NCBI RefSeq assembly: GCF_000472505.1
Contig: NZ_KI421430.1
Coordinates: forward strand, 1-36,686
DNA from: Luteimonas sp. J29
GTDB lineage: Bacteria > Pseudomonadota > Gammaproteobacteria > Xanthomonadales > Xanthomonadaceae
DNA: 36,686 nt
Direction: 5' to 3'
Shown: positions 1 to 5,733 of the stretch, piece after piece
Numbering within the stretch: the stretch's first letter is position 1
Layout of the letters: the number at the start of each line of letters is the position of its first letter
Notes under the pieces: generated by a model
Told to the model about the DNA's origin: nothing
Seen by the model: only the letters and a program-made list of their open reading frames with translations
Databases searched by the model: none
Made by a program: the position numbers and the translations under genes

Positions 1-60
1 GCCTAACGCCTGAATTAAGCCGCGCCGCGAAGCGGCGTCGGCTTGAATGAATTGTTAGGT
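1..60 (-). repeat. attC recombination site 1 (integron cassette)
   Basis: The ends are GCCTAAC (1-7) and GTTAGGT (54-60), matching the RYYYAAC/GTTRRRY simple-site consensus. Between them are inner arms TTAAGCCG and CGGCTTGAA, imperfect complements, around a GC-rich hairpin. The site follows the stop of the first minus-strand gene directly, which is where an attC lies in a cassette. The window begins at the first base, so the array probably continues to the left. Confidence 0.88.
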
Positions 61-61
61 G

Positions 62-781
62 CTAATCGAGATTCACAAATGAAAGATTTCTCTCCACAAT
101 GTTGCCGTTTGCATACATGGATATCAATCTCACGGATCCTGCCTTGACAGGGGTAACAGTGTGTTGCGTTGGTCCAAAGCTGAAGGTAATGCCGTTGTCA
201 GACTCCACATATGAGTTGTCACCGGCCATGTCTGAACCTTCAAGCAATTGCCGAGAAATCTCTTCGCCTGTAGCAGGTGAAATTACCAATGCAATCTTCT
301 TTCCAGGGAAAACTCTCATGTATAGCCTGTAAGGCTCAGTAGATGCATTGGGAGAATTGAGCGCGAATGGCTCTGATTGATACAGGCCGACTCGTACTTC
401 AATTTCCGAACTGCAGCTCTGGCAGAAGTTTCGCTCGGTTTTGCTCACCGACCAAATCTTCTCGCGGTTGTCATAACGAAAGCAGACATCGCTACCAGGA
501 AAGTCGTTGAAGCTGAAGTTGATGGTCTGAGTGATCAAACCGTCAACCATGAATGTTGCACTGTGTTGTTTCGCTGACTTGAGAACAGCAGCGGAGGCGA
601 ACGTACCTGGACGCAGAGCATCCAATTCGTATCCATTGTTGAACGACACGCCATGCATCTCCCCCACCTTGCTAGGCATGCCGCCGCTTATGCAGGCCAA
701 AGCCTCATCTCCCATGATCGGTCTCGACCCGTATGCCGAAAACGCGAGGAAACTCATAATTAACAGTGCGGATGTTCTCAT
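62..781 (-). CDS. Gene-cassette protein, putative secreted, unknown function (239 aa)
   Basis: I do not recognise a family. The start at 781 gives an N-terminus MRTSALLIMSFLAFSAYG that looks like a signal peptide, so export is likely. An in-frame ATG at 793 would add four residues but lies inside the attC end. The mature part is polar, with cysteines near residues 28, 99 and 119-122 (a CQSC pair), and looks beta-rich. GC content is visibly lower than in the host genes to the right. The gene fills one cassette: the stop abuts attC 1 and the start lies 4 nt from attC 2. No Shine-Dalgarno fits between start and attC, as is common for cassette genes read from an upstream promoter. Function is unknown. 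Confidence 0.7.
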   Translation of the reverse strand: MRTSALLIMSFLAFSAYGSRPIMGDEALACISGGMPSKVGEMHGVSFNNGYELDALRPGTFASAAVLKSAKQHSATFMVDGLITQTINFSFNDFPGSDVCFRYDNREKIWSVSKTERNFCQSCSSEIEVRVGLYQSEPFALNSPNASTEPYRLYMRVFPGKKIALVISPATGEEISRQLLEGSDMAGDNSYVESDNGITFSFGPTQHTVTPVKAGSVRLISMYANGNIVERNLSFVNLD

Positions 782-784
782 GGC

Positions 785-853
785 ACCTAACACCTGAATT
801 AAGCCGACTTGGCCGCGCTAGCGGACAAGTTCGGCTTGAATGAACTGTTAGAC
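785..853 (-). repeat. attC recombination site 2
   Basis: ACCTAAC (785-791) and GTTAGAC (847-853) match RYYYAAC/GTTRRRY. The inner arms AATTAAGCCGA and TCGGCTTGAATG are imperfect complements, as needed for the folded single-strand substrate of IntI. The centre is a short palindrome around GCTAGC. The outer and inner arms closely resemble attC 1, so the cassettes share one attC lineage. Confidence 0.9.
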
Positions 854-861
854 CGCATGCG

Positions 862-1107
862 CTACTCCTTACGCGGCGACTTATTTGTGGCAAGTACGAG
901 CTTGCCAAACCCATATGCGAATAGTCCGAACAGGCCGACCGCAGCACCTACGATCTTGGAAAGGTCTCGGGCCGTTTGGTCTGGCGCAAGGAGAAATGAC
1001 CAAGCTAGAACAAGCAGAGCTATGACTAGCAGCGCACGTCCGATAGAAACGGGCATCGAGGAGAACTGCTTCGCTTGGTTCAGTGAGTTGTTGGCTTGGC
1101 CATCCAT
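862..1107 (-). CDS. Gene-cassette small membrane protein (81 aa)
   Basis: This is an unrecognised protein with two predicted membrane helices: about residues 23-41 (IGRALLVIALLVLAWSFLL) and 50-72 (a small-residue-rich helix with GLFGLFAYGFG). The C-terminus is basic and ends in KSPRKE. The start at 1107 is supported by an AGGAG-type Shine-Dalgarno about 6 nt upstream on the minus strand. The gene fills the cassette between attC 2 and attC 3 and shares its orientation with both neighbours. Small inner-membrane proteins are common cassette cargo; no function can be assigned. Confidence 0.72.
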   Translation of the reverse strand: MDGQANNSLNQAKQFSSMPVSIGRALLVIALLVLAWSFLLAPDQTARDLSKIVGAAVGLFGLFAYGFGKLVLATNKSPRKE

Positions 1108-1120
1108 GATCTCTCCTGCG

Positions 1121-1232
1121 GTCTAACGCTCAAGTTAAGCCGAATTGCAGCGCGTAGCTGGCAACATGGCAAGTTCTTCCTGCCATGTTGACGGCGTAGC
1201 GATGCAATTTCGGCTTGAACGCAATGTTAGGC
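1121..1232 (-). repeat. attC recombination site 3 (long form)
   Basis: GTCTAAC (1121-1127) and GTTAGGC (1226-1232) bound a 112-bp site. The inner arms AAGTTAAGCCGAA and TTCGGCTTGAACG are complementary with small bulges. The longer central region folds on itself through GGCAACATGGCA and TGCCATGTTGACG. It is longer than the two other attC sites, but length variation of this kind is normal for attC. Confidence 0.9.
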
Positions 1233-1246
1233 GGCAGGCGATGGCA

Positions 1247-1465
1247 TTACTGGCCATAGCGGGCCACCAGTGCGTTCTTTGCCGCCGCGACTTGATCAGC
1301 ATAGTCCGCATCGAATGGTGCAGTGAGCTGTTCCTCTAGGCGCGCCAGAACAACGCTGAGTGCGTGTGCTTCGGCAGGATCCGACGAGGAACTCAGCATG
1401 CCAGAGGACAAAAGCTCGAAAAGCACCAGGGCTTCATCGTCCTCAAGCTGCACTTGAATAGCCAT
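1247..1465 (-). CDS. Gene-cassette small acidic protein (72 aa)
   Basis: I do not recognise a family. The chosen start (1465) gives MAIQVQLEDDEALVLFELL and has an AAAGGA Shine-Dalgarno 6-7 nt upstream. A farther in-frame ATG at 1492 lies inside the recombination site and is less likely. The sequence is acidic and probably all helical: an amphipathic helix, a Ser-rich turn (SSSSDP), then a longer helix ending in AAAKNALVARYGQ. It is soluble with no signal peptide. It is the first cassette of the array as read, lying between the GTTAGGC boundary at 1481-1487 and attC 3. Confidence 0.7.
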   Translation of the reverse strand: MAIQVQLEDDEALVLFELLSSGMLSSSSDPAEAHALSVVLARLEEQLTAPFDADYADQVAAAKNALVARYGQ

Positions 1466-1480
1466 GTGGTGTCCTTTGCC

Positions 1481-1487
1481 GCCTAAC
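1481..1487 (-). other. Cassette-array boundary (attI-like or orphan core site GTTAGGC)
   Basis: On the minus strand GTTAGGC precedes the first cassette gene. I find no matching RYYYAAC/GTTRRRY partner within about 150 bp to the right, so this is not a full attC. It is the position where attI would lie. No integrase gene stands beside it. Confidence 0.55.
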
Positions 1488-1815
1488 ACCAAGTAGACCC
1501 CATATCCGGGGAATAGCCAGAGTATTCCGCTGCCTATCGAGTGCAGTCAAATTGCCAAGTCCCTGATCTCAGGGAGTTCCCACCCATTCGCCAGCGGATG
1601 GTCCCGCGCGGCCTGCCTGAATCAGGCTGGAGGGCGATTATTCCCCGGAAATGCTTGGTAGCTCGGCCGTTGGGTCGGCGGACGAGGGCCGGGGACGAGG
1701 CGGTCCGTATCAGCGCATCGGCACGGGACGCAGGCAATCCGGACACCTGTGGTCGGATCGGCGGGGCGCTGGATGGAGAGATGATCGCGCTGCGGAACAC
1801 ACGCAGCGAAGACCC
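1488..1815. other. Intergenic stretch between cassette array and tRNA-Leu; no gene seen
   Basis: About 330 bp. No frame gives a plausible protein; the open frames are low-complexity shadows. In particular there is no tyrosine-recombinase (IntI) sequence. Composition rises from the lower-GC cassettes to host-like GC toward the tRNA. The segment may be a remnant of the integron platform or plain flanking chromosome. Confidence 0.6.
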
Positions 1816-1902
1816 TGGTGCCGGAGGTGGGACTCGAACCCACACGCTTTTGAGGGCGGCGGATTTTGAGTCCGCTGCGTCTACCGATTCCGCCACTCCG
1901 GC
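1816..1902 (-). tRNA. tRNA-Leu (CAA)
   Basis: Read on the minus strand, the acceptor stem GCCGGAG pairs with CTCCGGC and CCA is encoded (1816-1818). The anticodon loop is CTCAAAA, giving anticodon CAA. A long class II variable arm and the GGTTCGAGTCC T-arm are present. Total 87 nt, uninterrupted, in contrast to the other tRNA-Leu of this window. Confidence 0.97.
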
Positions 1903-1912
1903 GCGGGGGCGC

Positions 1913-1918
1913 AGTATA
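1913..1918 (-). promoter_or_regulatory. Probable -10 box of tRNA-Leu(CAA)
   Basis: TATACT on the minus strand lies 10 nt upstream of the first tRNA base, within a very GC-rich context. No good -35 hexamer is visible at 16-18 nt spacing. Confidence 0.5.
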
Positions 1919-1942
1919 GCGGATGGGCCGGGGCGGCCCGGC

Positions 1943-2401
1943 TCAGAGGCCGAGGCCGCCGTGGCGGGCCATCGCCGCGGCGAAGACGAAGATCAGGGCG
2001 ACCAGGACGAGTTCGATCCGGACGATGGTGCGGATCCGCGCGACGCGGTCCGGCTCCGGCGTCCAGCCGGGCTGCTGGGTGGCCTGGCGGCGCCAGCCGA
2101 TGAAGGCCAGGGTGGGCAGGATCGAGAGCAGGGCGGCGAGCACGAAGGCGCCGACCTTGGCGTGAAACCAGGGGTTGTGCAGGTAGAAGTCGGCGCCCTT
2201 GACGCCCCAGAGCACGCGGGCGAGGCCGGCGAGCAGGAGCAGGCCGGCGGCGGTGCCGTAGCCGCGGTCCACGCCGACCAGGCGGCGCGCGGCGGCGGCA
2301 TCGATCGGGCGCGCGAGCAGGGCGGACTGGATCGCCAGCATGGCGACCAGGCCGAACAGCAGCAGGTGGTGGGCCGAGGCGAGGAGGAAATCTCGGAACA
2401 T
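1943..2401 (-). CDS. DUF2214 family inner-membrane protein (152 aa)
   Basis: The protein begins MFRDFLLASAHHLLLFGLVA and has four hydrophobic helices (about residues 8-26, 48-66, 80-100 and 128-146). A conserved HH pair lies in the first helix and LHNPWFHAKV in the loop before the third. These features fit the small DUF2214 four-helix family, some members of which are annotated as CopD-like; the function is not known. The start at 2401 has a GGGAG Shine-Dalgarno about 8 nt upstream. It lies 38 nt downstream of the metX-family gene on the same strand, so co-transcription is plausible, and 40 nt upstream of tRNA-Leu(CAA). Confidence 0.82.
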   Translation of the reverse strand: MFRDFLLASAHHLLLFGLVAMLAIQSALLARPIDAAAARRLVGVDRGYGTAAGLLLLAGLARVLWGVKGADFYLHNPWFHAKVGAFVLAALLSILPTLAFIGWRRQATQQPGWTPEPDRVARIRTIVRIELVLVALIFVFAAAMARHGGLGL

Positions 2402-2439
2402 GGCGGGCACTCCCGTGCAGGCGCCCCATGTTCGCACCC

Positions 2440-3552
2440 TCAGAGGCCGTCGAGGAACCCCGAGACCGCCGGGCCGAAGCGCTCGAAGTCGACGAGGAAG
2501 GCGTCGTGGCCCTGCGGCGACTCCATGCCGATGAAGCGCGCGTCGGCACCACCGGCCGCCAGGCCTTCGGCGATCTCCTCCTGCTGCTCCACCGGGAACA
2601 GGATGTCGGTGCGGGCGCCGATGGCCACGGCCTTCTCCAGCCGGATCCCGGCCAGCGCGGCGCGGACGTCGCCGTCGGCGTACTCGGCCAGGTCGAACCA
2701 GTCCATCGAGCGGCTGAGGTAGAGGTAGCTGTTGGGGTCGTAGCGGCGCACGAAGCGGCGGGCGTGGCCTTCCAGGTAGCTCTCGACCTGGAACTCGAGG
2801 CCGAACGGCTCCTCGTCGGGGCGGTCGGAGTCCAGGCGCACGCGGCCGAAGCGGCCGTCCCATTCCAGCGCCGAGCGGTAGGTGATCACGCCCAGCTTGC
2901 GCGCGATGCGCATGCCCGACTCGGGATAGCTGTCCTCGGTGTAGTTGCCTTCGTTCCACTTCGGATCGAGGCGGATCGCCTCGCGCTGCAGCGAGCGCAC
3001 CGCGATCGAGAACGGCAGGGCGCGGGCGCTGCCGCTGATGTTGACGTGGGCGCGGCTGATGCCCGGGTGCCGGTGCAGCAGGGCGAGCGCGGTCATGCCG
3101 CCCATCGAGTTGCCGATCACGCAGGCCAGCCGTTCGATGCCGAGCGCGCGCACCACGTGCGCGGCGCCGTCGGCGACGTCCTCCAGCGACACGTCGGGGA
3201 ACCGCAGGCGGTAGGGCTCGCCGGTGGCCGGATCGATCGAGGCCGGGCCGGTGGAACCCTTGCAACTGCCGAGCGGATTGACGCAGACGACGAACCAGCG
3301 GTTGGTGTCGATCGGCTTGCCGGGGCCGAGCATCGCTTCCCACCAGCCGGGCGTGGGGTCGTCCTCGCGGCTGGCCGCGTGCGCGTCCGGCGACAGGCCG
3401 GTGAGGACCAGGACGGCGTTGCCGCGGTCGGCGTCGAGCGTGCCCCAGGTCTCGTAGGCCACGCGGCCGCGCTCGAGCACGCCGCCGCGCTTCATCCGGA
3501 ACGGGGAGGGCAGGTCGACCCAGCGCGTGCCAGGCGGGATGAACTCGGTCAT
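2440..3552 (-). CDS. metX: MetX-family alpha/beta-hydrolase O-acyltransferase (homoserine or serine O-acyl/succinyltransferase)
   Basis: 370 aa, full length for the MetX family. It transfers an acyl group from acyl-CoA to the hydroxyl of homoserine (methionine pathway) or serine (cysteine pathway). Visible features are the family start FRMKRGGVLERGRVAYETWG, NPLGSCKGSTGPASIDP, the nucleophile elbow GNSMGGM with Ser149, Asp316 in ARTDILFP and His349 in PQGHDAF, together a complete Ser-Asp-His triad. Work on the MetX family showed that fold alone does not give specificity, and several xanthomonad MetX proteins are reported to be serine O-succinyltransferases. The residues here do not let me decide. 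The start at 3552 is backed by a TAGAAT box 6 nt upstream, which suggests a leaderless transcript. No SAM riboswitch is visible upstream, and no metB/metC neighbour is present. Confidence 0.9.
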   Translation of the reverse strand: MTEFIPPGTRWVDLPSPFRMKRGGVLERGRVAYETWGTLDADRGNAVLVLTGLSPDAHAASREDDPTPGWWEAMLGPGKPIDTNRWFVVCVNPLGSCKGSTGPASIDPATGEPYRLRFPDVSLEDVADGAAHVVRALGIERLACVIGNSMGGMTALALLHRHPGISRAHVNISGSARALPFSIAVRSLQREAIRLDPKWNEGNYTEDSYPESGMRIARKLGVITYRSALEWDGRFGRVRLDSDRPDEEPFGLEFQVESYLEGHARRFVRRYDPNSYLYLSRSMDWFDLAEYADGDVRAALAGIRLEKAVAIGARTDILFPVEQQEEIAEGLAAGGADARFIGMESPQGHDAFLVDFERFGPAVSGFLDGL

Positions 3553-3558
3553 GCGCCG

Positions 3559-3564
3559 ATTCTA
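3559..3564 (-). promoter_or_regulatory. Leaderless-type -10 box of the metX-family gene
   Basis: TAGAAT on the minus strand, then 6 nt, then the ATG at 3552. Transcription would start at or next to the start codon. No Shine-Dalgarno is present, which agrees with a leaderless mRNA. Confidence 0.5.
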
Positions 3565-3677
3565 ACGGCGGCGGCGCGGGCGCAGCGACACCGGCGGCGG
3601 GCGCGGCGGTCGCCGGGGACAAGCGTCGCGGCGGCAATCATCGCGCCCCGGTGCGGCGCGGGATGCCGCATCGCGCC

Positions 3678-4730
3678 TCAGCGATGCGGCGCGCCGATCA
3701 CCAGCTCCACCGGCGCGTCCGCCGGCACGCGCACGCGCACGGGCGCGGATTCGAGGTCGCCCTCGCTGCGGTTGGCGCTGCCCGTGGCCGAGATGCGGGC
3801 GACGAGCTCGACCTCCTGCAGCGTGGACAGCTTCACCGTGGGCATCGGGCTGTCGCCGTCGTCGAGCACCACGTCCAGCGGCAGGTCGCGCACCGCATGG
3901 CGTTCGACCGCCACCGGCATCGGCGGGCCGCCGGCGGCGCGGGCGACCACGAACACCACCGCATCGCCGTCGAGGCGCGCGCGCGCGGCGAAGTCCTCGT
4001 CCAGGCGCACGCGCACGCGCAGGCCTTCGGCGGGCGCCGCGGACTGGCCCGTGGTCGCCTGGCCGGCGTCCTGCGCGGGCAGCGGCGGCAGGCCCGCGGC
4101 ATCGCGGGCGAGGGCGATCTGCTGGCGCAGCGCGTTCGCGGTGGCCGCGTCCACGACCGGCAGCAGTTCCTCCCAGACCGCGGCCGCCTGCGCATCCTCG
4201 CCGCGCTGGCGGTGGGCCACGCCGATGAACCAGCGGGCGCGCTGGTTGTCCGGGTCGTGGGCCAGCGCCTGCTGCAGCAGGCCGAGCGCCTGCGCGTCGA
4301 ACAGGTGGTCGGGGTGGGCCTGGGCGACGGCCTGCGCGGCTTCGACAAGCAGGTCCGGGTCGTCGGGGATGTGCTGCAGCGCGGACAGGTAGGCGTCGCG
4401 GGCGCGCTCGCGGTTGCCGAGCGCGGCCTGGGCGCGCGCGAGCAGGCGCCAGCCCTCGGGCTGGGCCGGATCGCGTTCGAGCGTGGCCTCGAGCTCGGCC
4501 ACCGCCTCTTCCATCGACGGCATCCCTGCCTCGGCCACCTGGACCGCGTCCGGGTCCAGCGCCTGCGGCGTGCCGACGATGCGGTACAGCGACAACGCCA
4601 TCACCGGCAGCGCCACCAGCACCGCCACGAACAGGCGCGGCGAGCCGCGGCGCAGCGGCCAGGCCACCGCGGCGGCGAGCAGGATCGCGGCCAGCACGAT
4701 CACCGCGTACAGCACGGCGGGGCTCACCAT
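3678..4730 (-). CDS. ccmI: Cytochrome c maturation protein CcmI (TPR apocytochrome chaperone)
   Basis: 350 aa. CcmI holds apocytochrome c and delivers it to the CcmF/H haem-ligation complex on the periplasmic side. Two N-terminal membrane helices (about residues 7-25 and 33-50) are followed by TPR-type helical repeats from about residue 70 to 195 (for example EGWRLLARAQAALGNRERARDAYLSAL). A proline/alanine linker leads to a C-terminal beta-rich domain ending PVELVIGAP, as in other CcmI/CycH proteins. It is the last gene of the ccm run. Its start overlaps the end of ccmH by 7 nt, so the two are probably translationally coupled. Confidence 0.93.
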   Translation of the reverse strand: MVSPAVLYAVIVLAAILLAAAVAWPLRRGSPRLFVAVLVALPVMALSLYRIVGTPQALDPDAVQVAEAGMPSMEEAVAELEATLERDPAQPEGWRLLARAQAALGNRERARDAYLSALQHIPDDPDLLVEAAQAVAQAHPDHLFDAQALGLLQQALAHDPDNQRARWFIGVAHRQRGEDAQAAAVWEELLPVVDAATANALRQQIALARDAAGLPPLPAQDAGQATTGQSAAPAEGLRVRVRLDEDFAARARLDGDAVVFVVARAAGGPPMPVAVERHAVRDLPLDVVLDDGDSPMPTVKLSTLQEVELVARISATGSANRSEGDLESAPVRVRVPADAPVELVIGAPHR

Positions 4731-5179
4731 TCCTGGTCCTCCTCGACCGGCAGCGGCTGGCGGCTGCGGCTGCGCACGATCCTCGCCACCACGATGCCGC
4801 CGGCCAGCAGCACCAGCACCGGGCCCAGCCACAGCAGCCAGGTGTGGCCGCCGAAGCGCGGGCGGTAGAGCACGAACTCGCCGTAGCGGTCGACGAGGTA
4901 GTCGCGGATCTCGGCGTCGCTGCGGCCCTCGCGCATCAGCTCGAAGACTTCGCGGCGCAGGTCGTGCGCGATCTGGGCGTTGGAATCGGCCAGCGACTGG
5001 TTCTGGCACATCACGCAGCGCAGCTCGGCGACCAGGTCGTGGAAGCGGCGGGCCTCGGCTTCGTCGCGGAACTCCAGCGGGGTGGCGTCGCGCACCGCCT
5101 GCGCGTGCACGGCGCCGATGGCGAGCGCGACCAGCAGCGCGGCGAGCACGCGCAGGAGCAGGGCGGGGCGGGCGCTCAT
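4724..5179 (-). CDS. ccmH: Cytochrome c maturation protein CcmH (thiol oxidoreductase subunit)
   Basis: 151 aa. CcmH reduces the CxxCH cysteines of apocytochrome c before haem attachment. It has a signal peptide (first 26 residues, ending AVHAQA). The hallmark motif LRCVMCQNQSLADSNAQIA provides the redox cysteine pair, followed by the three-helix domain with LVDRYGEFVLYRPRF and a C-terminal membrane anchor (about residues 112-132). Its length matches the short CcmH/CycL type, with the TPR part encoded separately as ccmI. The start ATG overlaps the stop of ccmG (ATGA). Confidence 0.95.
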   Translation of the reverse strand: MSARPALLLRVLAALLVALAIGAVHAQAVRDATPLEFRDEAEARRFHDLVAELRCVMCQNQSLADSNAQIAHDLRREVFELMREGRSDAEIRDYLVDRYGEFVLYRPRFGGHTWLLWLGPVLVLLAGGIVVARIVRSRSRQPLPVEEDQEW

Positions 5180-5733
5180 CGCGGCACCCCGATGGCGTCG
5201 AGCGCCGGCAGCAGGTCGCGTTCGAGCACGGTGCCGTCGATCGGGCCGACGTGCTTCCAGCGCACGATGCCCTGCGCATCGACCAGGAAGGTCTCCGGCG
5301 CGCCGTAGATGCCCCAGTCGATCGCCTTGCGGCCGTCGTAGTCCACCAACACCAGCCAGTACGGATTGCCGAACTGCTCCAGCCAGCGCATCGCGTCGGC
5401 GTGCTCGTCCTTCCAGTTGTAGCCGACCACGCGGATGCGCTTGGTCTCGGCCAGGCGGGTGATCACCGGATGCTCGACCCGGCAGCCCGGGCACCAGCTG
5501 CCCCAGACGTTGAGCAGGTAGGGCTGGCCGGCCAGCTCGCGCGACTCGAACAGGCGTCCTGGCTCGTGCAGCACCGGCAGCGAGAACTCCGGCGCCGGCT
5601 TGCCGATCAGCGGCGAGGGCAGCGCGGTGCGGTCGGCGCGGTCCGAGACCAGCACCCCGTACAGCAGCAGGCCGACCAGGCCCAGGAACACCGCCGCGAT
5701 CACCGCGGCCAGGACGGGGCGGTTGCCGGCCAT
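5176..5733 (-). CDS. ccmG: Thiol:disulfide interchange protein CcmG (DsbE)
   Basis: 185 aa. This is a periplasmic thioredoxin tethered by one N-terminal helix (about residues 8-30) that supplies reductant for apocytochrome c thiols. The active site is WGSWCPGCRVEHP, with a complete CxxC. The family motifs YNWKDE, GVYGAPETF-like (GIYGAPETFLVD) and GPIDGTVLERDLLPAL are present. Codons overlap at both ends: TGATG with ccmF upstream and ATGA with ccmH downstream, so expression is tightly coupled. Confidence 0.96.
   Translation of the reverse strand: MAGNRPVLAAVIAAVFLGLVGLLLYGVLVSDRADRTALPSPLIGKPAPEFSLPVLHEPGRLFESRELAGQPYLLNVWGSWCPGCRVEHPVITRLAETKRIRVVGYNWKDEHADAMRWLEQFGNPYWLVLVDYDGRKAIDWGIYGAPETFLVDAQGIVRWKHVGPIDGTVLERDLLPALDAIGVPR

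Noticed and set aside
862..1465. Toxin-antitoxin pair in the cassettes
   Set aside because: The two genes lie in separate cassettes with an attC between them, and neither resembles a known toxin or antitoxin.
1541..2722. Long plus-strand open frame (393 codons)
   Set aside because: It is the shadow of tRNA-Leu, DUF2214 and metX in high-GC DNA. The sequence is low complexity with no domain, and the opposite strand carries recognisable proteins.
3553..3677. SAM riboswitch upstream of the metX-family gene
   Set aside because: Only 125 nt of GC-rich sequence separate it from ccmI, with a -10 box directly before the ATG. No SAM-I, SAM-II or SAH-type conserved core could be recognised.
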